64,000 bases of DNA from Pseudomonas asplenii (lineage in GTDB: Bacteria > Pseudomonadota > Gammaproteobacteria > Pseudomonadales > Pseudomonadaceae). The translations under genes and the position numbers were made by a program. The stretch covers positions 2,131 to 66,130 of the forward strand of contig NZ_JSYZ01000003.1 of assembly GCF_001293465.1 (NCBI RefSeq), given 5' to 3'. Every line of letters starts with the position of its first letter. The first letter of the stretch is position 1. Positions 11,727-20,567 of this stretch are shown here, piece by piece. Below the pieces are notes generated by a model. That model was not told where the DNA came from. It worked only from the letters and a program-made list of their open reading frames with translations, and searched no databases.

Positions 11727-12410
11727 TCAGGACTTGCCAAGGTAGCGCTGGATGACTTCGATGCCTCGTCGCAAGTGCTGTTGCAGATGCGCCACGCAGG
11801 CATCGACCTGGCCGGCACGGGCCGCCTGGAGCAGTTCCCGGTGATCGTCCTGGGAGAGTTTCCCCAGGCCCATGGCCGACAGATTGAAGCGCAGGAAGCG
11901 TTCCTCCTCCACCAGGCCCTGTTCGATCAGCGCCAGCAGCTTTTGGTTGGGTGCCCTGCAATAGAGGCTCATGTGGAACAGGCGATTGAGCCGCCCCACG
12001 TGGGTGTAGTCGGTCTGCGCTTCCAGTTCGTCGACATATGCGGCACTGCGCTCCAGGTCTTCTGCGCTGAGCAGTGGCACCGACAGGCGCAGGGCCTGGG
12101 ACTCCAGCAGGATGCGCAGGTCGTAGTTTTCCGTCGAGGTATCGTCGATCAGCGGCGCCACCACCGCGCCCTTGTACTGTACGACATGCAGCAGCGACTG
12201 CGCCTCGAGTTGGCGCAACGCCTCGCGGACCGGCATGCGACTGACGCCGAACAGCGTGGCCAGTTCCTGTTGGCGCAAGGCCGTGCCGCAGGGCAATCGC
12301 CCGTCGAGAATGGCGCCGCGCAAGGTTTCCTCGATCACCGCCCGGGCGAGGTAGGCGGGAATCGGGCCGCTGACGAGGATGCTGCCCAGAGGGTTCGGTT
12401 TTTTTGCCAC
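11727..12410 (-). CDS. GntR/FadR-type transcriptional regulator (FCD domain)
   Basis: 227 residues from the GTG at 12410 (VAKKPNPLG). A winged HTH about 15-85 (LRQQELATLFGVSRMPVREA, then LRQLEAQSLLHVV) is followed by an all-helical FCD ligand domain (NYDLRILLESQALRLSV; FHMSLYCRAPNQ; DDHRELLQAARAG). The frame stays open to an ATG at 12638, which would add 76 residues without family character, so the shorter GTG start is preferred; the ribosome-binding site is weak in either case. Divergent from the dioxygenase/ABC operon and so the likely regulator of it. Such regulators usually respond to a carboxylic or sulfonic acid substrate. Confidence 0.85.
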   Translation of the reverse strand: MAKKPNPLGSILVSGPIPAYLARAVIEETLRGAILDGRLPCGTALRQQELATLFGVSRMPVREALRQLEAQSLLHVVQYKGAVVAPLIDDTSTENYDLRILLESQALRLSVPLLSAEDLERSAAYVDELEAQTDYTHVGRLNRLFHMSLYCRAPNQKLLALIEQGLVEEERFLRFNLSAMGLGKLSQDDHRELLQAARAGQVDACVAHLQQHLRRGIEVIQRYLGKS

Positions 12411-12847
12411 GTTCAGACCACCTGCTGCTCGATGGGCAGCTGAAATCGAATTCGACGCAATGCCTGCCGTCACCCGGACGCTGGTCAAACCGCTGCCGGG
12501 GTCCTTCCACAGCGATAATTGCAAGGTGCCATTTTCTTCCAGCAAAGCCTGCGGAACTATCAATCGTTTCCCTGATAAGTGTAGGTCTCCGTCATTTTGT
12601 AAGTACGTTTTACTTTGCAGCGGCGAGGCATTTTGCACACCGTCGGGCGTTGCCCCGGATCGAAGTCCGCCAGTGTCCTATGCATATTCCCAAATGATAT
12701 TTAAATTATTTCTCTTATGACTATATTGTCGTCCCACTGCGTACCCACCGACCAATCGGTGCGCCGCACGAACTGAACCAACACGGGACCACCGTGAGTT
12801 TCTGATCGAGGCGCGCTGTCGGGCGTGCTCTGCGTGGGAGTGAATAC
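12411..12847. other. Divergent intergenic region between gntR and the tauD-like gene
   Basis: 437 bp without a supported gene if the GTG start of the regulator is right. An AT-rich stretch at 12680-12730 (including TATATT at 12722-12727) is the best place for the dioxygenase promoter. Two inverted repeats lie just downstream of it (12746-12761 and 12782-12796). Confidence 0.45.
12746..12761. promoter_or_regulatory. Candidate operator upstream of the dioxygenase operon
   Basis: CACCGA-CCAA-TCGGTG, a perfect 6-bp inverted repeat about 20 bp after a possible -10 element. A second one (CACGG-GACCA-CCGTG) follows at 12782-12796. Position and symmetry suit a GntR dimer; binding is inferred. Confidence 0.4.
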
Positions 12848-13744
12848 ATGTCTTTGGTTTCTGCGGTTTCCCCGGCGCCGGTGGCGGCGTCCCAATCCTT
12901 CGAGATCCGCCCTTTCGTCGGCGCGACAGGCGCCGAAATCATCGGCCTGGACCTGCGTCAGCCGGTCAACGAAGAGGACTTCGCCCGCATCCACCGTGCG
13001 CACCTGGATCACCATGTGCTGGTGTTTCGTGACCAGCGTATCAGCCCCGAGCAGCAGATCGCCTTCAGTCGTCGTTTCGGCGTGTTGCAGATCCATGTAC
13101 TCAAGCAATTCCTGCTGGCCGGGCACCCGGAGATCCTGATTGTCTCCAACATCGTCGAGAACGGTCAGAACATCGGTCTGGGCGATGCCGGCAAGTTCTG
13201 GCACTCGGATCTTTCCTACAAGGAACTGCCGAGCCTCGGTTCGATGCTGCATGCCCAGGAGTTGCCGGCCGAAGGTGGCGACACCCTGTTCGCCGACCAG
13301 CACAAGGCATGGGACAGCCTGCCCGAAGGGCTGCGCAAGGCGGTCGAAGGCCGCTCGGCGGCACATTCGTATACCGCGCGCTACAGCGAGAGCAAATTCG
13401 AGGGCAACTGGCGCCCGACCCTGACTCCGGAACAACTGGCCCAGGTCGCCGAGGTGGTGCACCCGATCGTCCGCACCCACCCGGAGACCGGCCGCAAGGC
13501 GCTGTTCGTCAGCGAAGGTTTCACCACCCGCATCGTCGGCCTGCCGGACGACGAGAGCCGGCAGATTCTCGCCGAGCTTTACGCCCACAGCGTGCTCCCG
13601 GAAAACATCTACCGCCATCAGTGGCAGCCCCACGACCTGGTGTTCTGGGACAACCGCTCGCTGATTCATCTGGCTGCCGGCTGCCCGAACCATCTGCGCC
13701 GCAAGCTCTACCGCACCACCATCCAGGGCGATGCCCCATTCTGA
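12848..13744 (+). CDS. TauD/TfdA-family Fe(II)/2-oxoglutarate dioxygenase
   Basis: 298 residues. The iron-binding facial triad H119-x-D121 (FWHSDLSY) and H274 (RSLIHLAAG) is complete. R285/R289 sit 11 and 15 residues after the distal His, as the 2-oxoglutarate- and substrate-anchoring arginines do in TauD. TauD-family enzymes hydroxylate a substrate such as taurine, sulfate esters or aryloxyacetates to release sulfite, sulfate or an aldehyde. It is the first gene of an operon with an ABC importer (25-bp gap), so it probably oxidises the imported compound. The substrate cannot be named. Confidence 0.9.
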   Translation: MSLVSAVSPAPVAASQSFEIRPFVGATGAEIIGLDLRQPVNEEDFARIHRAHLDHHVLVFRDQRISPEQQIAFSRRFGVLQIHVLKQFLLAGHPEILIVSNIVENGQNIGLGDAGKFWHSDLSYKELPSLGSMLHAQELPAEGGDTLFADQHKAWDSLPEGLRKAVEGRSAAHSYTARYSESKFEGNWRPTLTPEQLAQVAEVVHPIVRTHPETGRKALFVSEGFTTRIVGLPDDESRQILAELYAHSVLPENIYRHQWQPHDLVFWDNRSLIHLAAGCPNHLRRKLYRTTIQGDAPF

Positions 13745-13769
13745 CCTGATCGCTTGAAGGAGCATCGTC

Positions 13770-14807
13770 ATGCCTGCACCCTTTGCGCTGCTGCCGAAAC
13801 TCGGCCGCCTCACCACCACCCTCGGCCTGAGCCTCAGCCTGCTGGCCGGTAGCCTGCTGGCACCGGCCAGCGCTCACGCCGAAGGCGAGATCCGCATCGC
13901 CGAACAGTTCGGCATCGTCTACCTGCTGCTCAACGTGGTTCGCGACCAGCACCTGATCGAGAAGCACGGCAAGGCCGAAGGCATCGACATCAAGGTGGAC
14001 TGGACCCAGCTGTCCGGCGGCTCGGCGATCAACGACGCGCTGCTCTCCGGTTCGGTGGACATCGCCGGCGCTGGCGTCGGCCCGCTGCTGACCATCTGGG
14101 ACCGCACCTACGGCCGACAGAACGTCAAGGCCGTGGCGTCGCTGGGCAACTTCCCCTATTACCTGGTGAGCAACAACCCCAAGGTCAAGACCATTGCCGA
14201 CTTCACCGAACAGGACCGCATCGCCCTGCCGGCGGTGGGCGTCTCGGTGCAGTCGCGCTACCTGCAGTACGCGGCGGCCAAGCTGTGGGGCGACAAGGAA
14301 TTCAACCGCCTGGACAAGTACACCGTCGCCGTCCCGCACCCGGACGCCACCGCGGCCCTGCTGGCCGGCGGCACCGAACTGACCGGGCACTTCTCCAACC
14401 CGCCGTTCCAGGAGCAGGCACTGGAGAACCCCAACGTCCACGTGGTGCTCAACAGCTACGACCTGTTCGGGCCGAACTCGCCGACCGTGCTGTTCGCCAC
14501 CGAGAAATTCCGCAACGACAACCCCAAGACCTATAAGGCCTTCGTCGAAGCCCTGGCCGAGGCCGCCGATTTCGCCCAGAAGGACAAGGGCGCGGCGGCG
14601 GACACCTACCTGCGGGTGACCAAGGCCAAGATCGACCGGGCGGCGTTGCTCAAGATCATCGACAACCCGCAGTTCGAATTCACCGTGACGCCGAAGAACA
14701 CCTACCCGCTGGCCGAATTCCTCTATCGCGTGGGCGCCATCAAACACAAACCCGAGTCGTGGAAGGACTACTTCTTCCAGGACGCCAAGCCGCTGCAGGG
14801 GAGCTGA
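13770..14807 (+). CDS. ABC transporter periplasmic substrate-binding protein (SsuA/TauA/NMT1-like)
   Basis: 345 residues with a long signal peptide (hydrophobic LGLSLSLLAGSLLAPASAHA, cut near residue 37). The mature part has the bilobed NMT1/SsuA-type pattern: GIVYLLLNVVRDQHLIEK, GSAINDALLSGSVDIAGAGV (the usual glycine-rich ligand loop), and a C-terminal helical segment. It would capture a small organic acid or sulfonate in the periplasm for the ATPase and permease encoded next. ATG follows AAGGAG. Confidence 0.9.
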   Translation: MPAPFALLPKLGRLTTTLGLSLSLLAGSLLAPASAHAEGEIRIAEQFGIVYLLLNVVRDQHLIEKHGKAEGIDIKVDWTQLSGGSAINDALLSGSVDIAGAGVGPLLTIWDRTYGRQNVKAVASLGNFPYYLVSNNPKVKTIADFTEQDRIALPAVGVSVQSRYLQYAAAKLWGDKEFNRLDKYTVAVPHPDATAALLAGGTELTGHFSNPPFQEQALENPNVHVVLNSYDLFGPNSPTVLFATEKFRNDNPKTYKAFVEALAEAADFAQKDKGAAADTYLRVTKAKIDRAALLKIIDNPQFEFTVTPKNTYPLAEFLYRVGAIKHKPESWKDYFFQDAKPLQGS

Positions 14808-14812
14808 CCGTC

Positions 14813-15667
14813 ATGAATGCCCCCTTGCAAGGCCACACGGCCAGCAAACCGACCGCTACCACCCCCGCGTTGCTGGCGGTCGACCAGGTCAGCCTGGAGT
14901 ACCGCGCCCCGCAGCGGGTGGTGCGGGCCACGCACCGGGTCAGTTTCGAAGTCGACCAGCAGGACCGCTTCGTCCTGCTCGGGCCCTCGGGCTGCGGCAA
15001 GTCGACCCTGCTCAAGGCGGCGGCCGGGTTCATCCGGCCCTGTGAGGGCGAAATCCGCCTGCAGGGCCAGGTGGTCACCGAGCCGGGCCCGGACCGTATC
15101 GTGGTGTTCCAGGAGTTCGACCAGTTGCCGCCGTGGAAGACGGTCAAGCAGAACGTCATGTTCCCGCTGCTCGCCTCCGGCACCCTCAAGCGCCGCGAGG
15201 CCGAGGAGCGCGCCCTGCACTATCTGGAGAAGGTCGGCCTGGCGGCCTTTGCCGAAGCCTATCCGCACACCCTGTCCGGCGGCATGAAGGCCCGGGTGTC
15301 GATCGCCCGCGCCCTGGCGATGCAGCCGAAAATCCTGCTGATGGACGAACCGTTCGCCGCCCTCGACGCCCTGACCCGGCGCAAGATGCAGGAAGAGCTG
15401 CTGCAACTCTGGGAAGAGGTGCGTTTCACCCTGTTGTTCGTCACCCACTCGATCGAAGAGGCGCTGGTGGTGGGTAACCGTATCCTGCTGCTGTCGCCCC
15501 ATCCGGGGCGGGTGCGGGCGCAGATCCACAGCCATCAGTACGACCTGCACAGCCTGGGCGGTGCGGACTTCCAGGCCTCGGCGCGGCGCATCCATCGGCT
15601 GCTGTTCGACGAAACCCCGCAGGCCGAAACCGAACTGGATTTTGCCGATATCCGCATTGCCTATTGA
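14813..15667 (+). CDS. ABC transporter ATP-binding protein (SsuB/TauB-like)
   Basis: 284 residues from the ATG at 14813, which follows GGGGAG; a longer in-frame start would overlap the binding-protein gene. Walker A GPSGCGKST, Q-loop VVFQEFDQ, signature LSGGMKARVSIARAL, Walker B ILLMDEP and the switch His in VTHS are all present. It drives import together with the downstream permease and the upstream binding protein. The closest pattern is the nitrate/sulfonate/taurine (NitT/TauT) family. Confidence 0.93.
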   Translation: MNAPLQGHTASKPTATTPALLAVDQVSLEYRAPQRVVRATHRVSFEVDQQDRFVLLGPSGCGKSTLLKAAAGFIRPCEGEIRLQGQVVTEPGPDRIVVFQEFDQLPPWKTVKQNVMFPLLASGTLKRREAEERALHYLEKVGLAAFAEAYPHTLSGGMKARVSIARALAMQPKILLMDEPFAALDALTRRKMQEELLQLWEEVRFTLLFVTHSIEEALVVGNRILLLSPHPGRVRAQIHSHQYDLHSLGGADFQASARRIHRLLFDETPQAETELDFADIRIAY

Positions 15668-15685
15668 GCGGCTGGAGAGTTGCCG

Positions 15686-16552
15686 ATGAGTCTTTCATCC
15701 CCCGTGCGTGAAGAATATGAAGTCATCCTGGAGCCGCTGCTCGAAGTGCCGCTGGAGCGCGAACTGTCGCTGGCGCAACGGCTGTGGCAACAGGGCTGGC
15801 TGCGCAAGAGCCTGATCCTGGTGCTGCTGGCGGTACTCTGGGAGGCGGTGGCGCGTTACCAGGACAACGACTTGCTCCTGCCAACCTTCCTGCAGACCGC
15901 CAGTGCCCTGTACGACGGCCTGCTCAGTGGCGAGCTGCTGGGCAAGGTATGGATTTCCCTGCAGGTGCTGCTCAAGGGCTATGTGCTGGGCGTGGTGCTG
16001 GCGTTCGGCCTGACCACCCTGGCGGTGTCGAGCCGCTTCGGCCGCGACCTGCTCGGCACCCTGACCTCGATGTTCAACCCGCTGCCGGCCATCGCCCTGT
16101 TGCCGCTGGCGCTGCTGTGGTTCGGGTTGGGGCAGAACAGCCTGATCTTCGTGCTGGTGCACTCGGTGCTCTGGGCGCTGGCGCTCAATACCTACGCCGG
16201 CTTTCTCGGCGTGTCGGAGACCCTGCGCATGGCCGGGCGCAACTATGGCCTCAGGGGCCTGCGCTTCGTGCTGTTCATCCTGATCCCGGCGGCGCTGCCG
16301 TCGATCCTCGCCGGGTTGAAGATCGGCTGGGCATTCGCCTGGCGCACCCTGATCGCGGCGGAACTGGTGTTCGGTGCCACCAGCGGCAAGGGCGGGCTGG
16401 GCTGGTATATCTTCCAGAACCGCAACGAGCTGTACACCGACAAGGTGTTCGCCGGGTTGGCGGTGGTGATCCTGATAGGCCTTTTGGTGGAGAACCTGGT
16501 GTTCGACAGCCTGGAGCGGGTGACGGTGAAGCGCTGGGGCATGCAGCGCTAA
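15686..16552 (+). CDS. ABC transporter permease (SsuC/TauC-like)
   Basis: 288 residues from the ATG at 15686 after GGAGAG; a TTG 6 bp upstream is less likely. About six TM helices with the permease EAA-type loop (GVSETLRMAGRNYGLRGLR, then ILIPAALPSILAGLKIG) that docks on the ATPase. Last gene of the TauD-SBP-ATPase-permease operon, ending shortly before a REPIN element. Confidence 0.92.
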   Translation: MSLSSPVREEYEVILEPLLEVPLERELSLAQRLWQQGWLRKSLILVLLAVLWEAVARYQDNDLLLPTFLQTASALYDGLLSGELLGKVWISLQVLLKGYVLGVVLAFGLTTLAVSSRFGRDLLGTLTSMFNPLPAIALLPLALLWFGLGQNSLIFVLVHSVLWALALNTYAGFLGVSETLRMAGRNYGLRGLRFVLFILIPAALPSILAGLKIGWAFAWRTLIAAELVFGATSGKGGLGWYIFQNRNELYTDKVFAGLAVVILIGLLVENLVFDSLERVTVKRWGMQR

Positions 16553-16572
16553 GCGGTGTGGTTCGATCTGAA

Positions 16573-16667
16573 GCCTTCGCGGGCAAGCCCGGCTCCTACA
16601 GAATCATGTGGTACATAACCTCTGTGTTCGACGCGGCCCTTTAGGAGCCGGGCTTGCCCGCGAAGGC
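16573..16667. repeat. REPIN: two inverted REP sequences
   Basis: Two perfectly complementary 26-bp arms (16573-16598, starting GCCTTCGCGGGCAAGCCCGG, and 16642-16667) enclose 43 bp. Each arm contains the Pseudomonas REP core. It separates the ABC operon from the convergent DUF3142 gene and probably acts as a transcription or mRNA boundary. Confidence 0.88.
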
Positions 16668-16689
16668 ATAGGCCCAGGCACCGCCTGAC

Positions 16690-17394
16690 TCAAGGGTTCT
16701 GCAAAAACACCACATACCCGCGAAACCACTCGCTGCCCTTCAGGTACCCGGGCTCCTGCCACTCCCCACCCTGGATCAGGCCGACCTTGAACGGCAACCC
16801 CAGCCGGTTCATCTGCGGCAGGTATGCGGCATAGTCGGGAATGCTGCGGCGGCCCTGGTAGGTCTGTACCACCACTTCATCCACCACCCCCCGCAACTGG
16901 GCGATGGCCGTCGGGTCGGCGTTGCTGCTCCAGTCCATCAGCCCGGTGATGCTCAGGTGCAAATCAGTCGGCAGCCGCTTGCGCAGGTCGCGCAGGAAGT
17001 CGGCGTACTCGTCGAGGTAGCGGGTGCGGGCATCGAAGTCGATCTGGATGCCCACCACCGGGTTGCCCGCCTGCTGCCAGCGTTTCACTTGGCCGAGCAA
17101 CTGGCGATAGACCGATTCCGGCCAGCGCAGGGTGTGGGCGCGATAGACCACCCAGACCTCGCCCCGGGTCAGGCGCGGAATCGCGATGCCCTGGGCGATG
17201 AAACGGACACCCTGTTGGCGTGACTGGCTGATCTGCCCTTGCAGCACGTACAGGCTGCGCGCCTGGGCCAGCACCGGCTGTGGCGCGACCCCGCTCCACA
17301 GCCAGAACGCATCATGCTCACGCGCATCGACCGCCGCCAGCGCCTGGCCGGCACTCAGCCAGGCGGCCAGCAGCAGCCAGCACCCACGGCCCAT
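16690..17394 (-). CDS. Secreted DUF3142-family protein
   Basis: About 234 residues from the ATG at 17394 (a GTG two codons upstream is also possible). A signal peptide (CWLLLAAWLSAGQALA) is followed by a single domain with TIM-barrel-like motifs: GVRFIAQGIAIPRL, VVGIQIDFDARTRYLDEYADFLRDLR, VVVQTYQGR and LPFKVGLIQGG. This matches DUF3142, which resembles glycoside-hydrolase barrels, with D residues of IQIDFDA in the active-site position. No substrate is known. It directly follows the 724-residue secreted protein (no gap), so the two form one unit. Confidence 0.8.
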   Translation of the reverse strand: MGRGCWLLLAAWLSAGQALAAVDAREHDAFWLWSGVAPQPVLAQARSLYVLQGQISQSRQQGVRFIAQGIAIPRLTRGEVWVVYRAHTLRWPESVYRQLLGQVKRWQQAGNPVVGIQIDFDARTRYLDEYADFLRDLRKRLPTDLHLSITGLMDWSSNADPTAIAQLRGVVDEVVVQTYQGRRSIPDYAAYLPQMNRLGLPFKVGLIQGGEWQEPGYLKGSEWFRGYVVFLQNP

Positions 17395-17400
17395 CGACAC

Positions 17401-19575
17401 TTACCAGTAGTACTGCAGCGACTTGCCCCACTGGGTGTCGGCGTAGCTGCCCTTCAACTGCTTGAACCAGGCCTTGCGTTGCGCCGGCTCGACCTCCTTG
17501 CCGCCGCAGCTGTTGTAGCCGGCCGGGGCGTAGCAGTTGATGGCCCGGAATAGCGCGTAGGCCTTGTCCGTGCGCGAGGCCTTGGCATCGGCCAGGACCA
17601 GTTGGTAGCCGTCGAGGCGCGAGTACAGCGGGCCCTTGAACAGCGATGGGGTGCCGCCCAGTTCGTCCTTGTTGCGCTGGCTGTCCAGCGGCATGCCGTC
17701 CAGGCCGTTGCGCAGGATGAATTCGCCCAGGCAGTTCAGCGCCGCCGGTGCCTTGGCATCGGCCTGCAGGCTGGCAACGGTCTCGGCGATGGTTGGGCAC
17801 ACGTAGCCGGATTCGGCCTTGGCGCCATTCCAGCGGAACAGCTTCAGCGACTGGCCACCGCTGTAGACGTAGCCCAGGCTGCTGCCCAGCTTGGTGTCGG
17901 CCGGTTCGGCGGGCAGTTGCTTCAGGTCTTCGCTGAAGTCCTGGTAGTGACCCAGGCGCAGGTCCTTGTACAGCAGCACGAACAGCGCGCTGTCGCGTTC
18001 GCTGGCATCCGCGCCCTGCTTGACCTGCTGGCGCAGCAGTTCGGCATCGGCCACGTGGCGCAGCAGGATGGCGCGCACCTGGGCGGTCTTGATCGGCGAG
18101 TCGGCGGCGAACACCTTGGCCACCTGCTGGCTGCGCTCGTAGTGGTTGGCCAGCGCCAGTTCCAGTTGTTCACGTTGCAACGGCTGCTTCGCCTGGGCCA
18201 GCAATTGCAGCCAGAGGTTCTCGGCCGCCGGCCAGTCCTGCCTGGCCTCCAGCGCCAGACCGCGCAGCACCTGCTGGCTGAAGGCGAAGTAGTCGAGTTT
18301 CGACGGGATCTCGCCGGGCAGACTCTTGAGCGCCGCTTCCGGGTTTTTCTCGACATACAGGTGGAACACCGCCAGCAGGTAGTCATGCAGCGCCGGCTGG
18401 GCCGCGAAGATCGATTTGTGGGCCTGCAGGGTTTCCAGTGTCAGCTGTTTCCTGGTTTCGTAGTCGCCCGTCGTGCGCATCGCCATCAGGTCGTTGACGG
18501 CCTGGAACAGCGGGTCCTTGATTTCGCCGACGCCGAACACCAGCTTGCTGTCGATTTCCTGCACCAGGCTGTCCGAGGAAACGTTGCGCGGGGCGTCTTC
18601 GGGCAGGCTGAATTGCCAGAGGTATTCGGCCGCCTGCTTGTCGCTGTCACCCGCCAGCCAGTAGACCCGGCGCAACAGGCCGCGGGCGGAAGTGGCGTAG
18701 GCGCCCTGTGGATAAGCCTTGAGGTAGGCATTGAAGCCGTCCTCGGCCTGCTTCAACTGCGCCGGGTCGGCCTCCTTGTCGGTCGGCATGCCCTCGGCAT
18801 CGAAGCTGTTCTGCTGGGCGATGTTCAGGGCGGTACGCGCCTGCATGTAGTGCGCGGTTTCCTTCAGCCAGGGCTGGCTGTTCTGCGCCAGGCTGGCGAA
18901 ACCGCTGGCGGCCTCGCTGAACCGGCCGCTGTAGAAGTCGCTGGCGGCCCGCAGGTAGGCGACGAACGCCTGGCCTGGCGCGGACTGCACATCGGTGGGC
19001 AGCAACGCCGCCTGCTGTGCCGGGTCCCAGTTGCAGGCGGTGAGCATCTGGACCCGCGAGCGGGCCAGGGCCTGACGTTCGGTTTCGGACAGCTCGCCAG
19101 TGCCGAGCAGGGCCTCGATGAAGGCGCTGGTGCTTTCCTCCGAGTTGCTGCGGCAGCGGCTGCCTTCGCCGGAAAGGAAGGCGTCGCCGGCCGGTGCCTC
19201 GTCGCCGCGCTTGATGCCGAGCTTTTCCAGGGTCTCGTCCAGCTCGACGCTTTCGGCGTTGCTCACCTCGCCGCTGGCGTCCGGCACACTCGATTGCAGC
19301 CGGGTGTTGGCGAACGGCACCGGGCCGTAGCCTTCGGCGAGGTCGTCTTCGCTCAGTTCGTTGGGTGCCAGCGGCAGCTTGCCCTGGTCCGCCAGCAGCA
19401 GGCGCAGGTTGACCCGGCTGTCGTTACCGGGGGCGAGGAAGGCCAGGTTGCTGCAACGGTCCAGGCCGTACTGCATCATCGACCAGCGTGGATAGCAGAA
19501 ATCATCGGAGCTCGCCTGGGCCTGGGACGAGAAGGCGACGCCCAGCGCCAGGGATGTCAGAAGAGCGATACGCAT
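17401..19575 (-). CDS. Secreted 724-residue TPR-like protein of unknown role
   Basis: A signal peptide (MRIALLTSLALGVAFSSQAQA) is followed by a Cys-containing start (DDFCYPRW, DRCSNLAF) and a long helical body. The body has alternating A/L/Y patterns typical of degenerate tetratricopeptide solenoids (AFVAYLRAASDFYSGRFSEA; AEDGFNAYLKAYPQGAYATSARGLLRR). The C-terminal part contains paired cysteines (FRAINCYAPAGYNSCGGKE). Similar Pseudomonas proteins are labelled YfiO-like assembly lipoproteins, but there is no lipobox and I would not assign a BAM role. Divergent from the adaptor gene at 19788, upstream of the export locus. Confidence 0.75.
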   Translation of the reverse strand: MRIALLTSLALGVAFSSQAQASSDDFCYPRWSMMQYGLDRCSNLAFLAPGNDSRVNLRLLLADQGKLPLAPNELSEDDLAEGYGPVPFANTRLQSSVPDASGEVSNAESVELDETLEKLGIKRGDEAPAGDAFLSGEGSRCRSNSEESTSAFIEALLGTGELSETERQALARSRVQMLTACNWDPAQQAALLPTDVQSAPGQAFVAYLRAASDFYSGRFSEAASGFASLAQNSQPWLKETAHYMQARTALNIAQQNSFDAEGMPTDKEADPAQLKQAEDGFNAYLKAYPQGAYATSARGLLRRVYWLAGDSDKQAAEYLWQFSLPEDAPRNVSSDSLVQEIDSKLVFGVGEIKDPLFQAVNDLMAMRTTGDYETRKQLTLETLQAHKSIFAAQPALHDYLLAVFHLYVEKNPEAALKSLPGEIPSKLDYFAFSQQVLRGLALEARQDWPAAENLWLQLLAQAKQPLQREQLELALANHYERSQQVAKVFAADSPIKTAQVRAILLRHVADAELLRQQVKQGADASERDSALFVLLYKDLRLGHYQDFSEDLKQLPAEPADTKLGSSLGYVYSGGQSLKLFRWNGAKAESGYVCPTIAETVASLQADAKAPAALNCLGEFILRNGLDGMPLDSQRNKDELGGTPSLFKGPLYSRLDGYQLVLADAKASRTDKAYALFRAINCYAPAGYNSCGGKEVEPAQRKAWFKQLKGSYADTQWGKSLQYYW

Positions 19576-19787
19576 GAATTGTCCTTAATCCGTAAACGTG
19601 CGGCGCCGAGGCCGGGAGGGTGCTCATCATACCGAAGCCCGGGATGTACACCTATGCTTGTACGGGGCCAGGCAACGCAGGCTGTGACCTGCCGCACATC
19701 GGTGAACCGGGGCTCCATACTGGCAATTTGCTTGACGCTCACCCTGGCTACCGTAGACTCGCGATTGTCCGACAAGGAGTCACTGTT

Positions 19788-20567
19788 ATGCAGCGTTTTT
19801 GGGGTGTGGTTTTCGGGTTGTCCTGTGTGGCGTACGTGGCTCAGGCCCAGGCTGCCGAGACCGACCCGCTGTTGGACACGGCCGCACCGGCGGCCCATGC
19901 GACCGCCGCCAGCGAGGCCCGTGGCGTGTTGCGCGCGCGGGACCAGGCAATGCTCGCCAGCGAGTTGTCCGGGCGCATCGTCGAGCTGCCGTTCAGCGAA
20001 GGCGAAGCCTTCAAGCAGGGCGATACCCTGGCGCGTTTCGACTGCTCGGCCTACCAGGCCCAGCTCAATGCGGCCCAGGCCGCCGGCCGCGGTGCCAACG
20101 AGGAACTGGCCCACAACCGCCAGCTCGCCTCGCTCAATTCGGTCGGTCGTTTCGAGGTGGCCCGGGCCGAGGCCAAGGTCGCCGAAACCCAGGCCCAGGC
20201 CCAGGTCTATCAGGTTCAGGTCAAGCGTTGCAGCGTGATCGCGCCCTATGACGGCCAGATCGTGCAGCGCAAGGTCCAGCGCTACGAAAGTGTCTCGGTC
20301 GGCTCGCCAATGCTGGAGATCGTCGACAACCGCACCCTGGAAATCCACCTGCTGGTGCCGTCGCGCTGGATGGGCAAGCTCAAGCCCGGACAGACCTTCA
20401 GCTTCGTCCCGGATGAAACCGGCCAGCCGCTGACCGCCACCATCAAGCGCCTCGGCGCGCGGATCGACGAAGGCAGCCAGACCCTGCTGCTGGTGGCCAG
20501 CCTGCCCAAGGCCGAAGGCCTGCTGGCGGGCATGAGCGGCACGGCGCATTTCGCGGAGCTGAAATGA
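19788..20567 (+). CDS. Periplasmic adaptor protein (HlyD/RND-type), first export gene
   Basis: 259 residues from the ATG at 19788 after AAGGAG. A signal peptide (FGLSCVAYVAQAQAAE) is followed by a lipoyl/barrel half (GRIVELPFSEGEAFKQGD), a short coiled-coil hairpin (about 85-140), the second lipoyl half (IAPYDGQIVQRKVQRYESV) and a beta-barrel domain. It is smaller than usual MFP adaptors. It should bridge an inner-membrane component to an outer-membrane channel. The stop overlaps the next start by ATGA, and three adaptor-type genes in a row follow. Confidence 0.88.
   Translation: MQRFWGVVFGLSCVAYVAQAQAAETDPLLDTAAPAAHATAASEARGVLRARDQAMLASELSGRIVELPFSEGEAFKQGDTLARFDCSAYQAQLNAAQAAGRGANEELAHNRQLASLNSVGRFEVARAEAKVAETQAQAQVYQVQVKRCSVIAPYDGQIVQRKVQRYESVSVGSPMLEIVDNRTLEIHLLVPSRWMGKLKPGQTFSFVPDETGQPLTATIKRLGARIDEGSQTLLLVASLPKAEGLLAGMSGTAHFAELK

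Noticed and set aside
11396..11755. 119-codon plus-strand frame upstream of mgo
   Set aside because: Arg/Pro/Gly-rich, no ribosome-binding site, overlaps the gntR 3' end and no recognisable family.
17602..20238. 878-codon plus-strand frame
   Set aside because: Runs antisense to the 724-residue secreted protein and then across the divergent promoter; Gln/Gly/Ala-rich without motifs.
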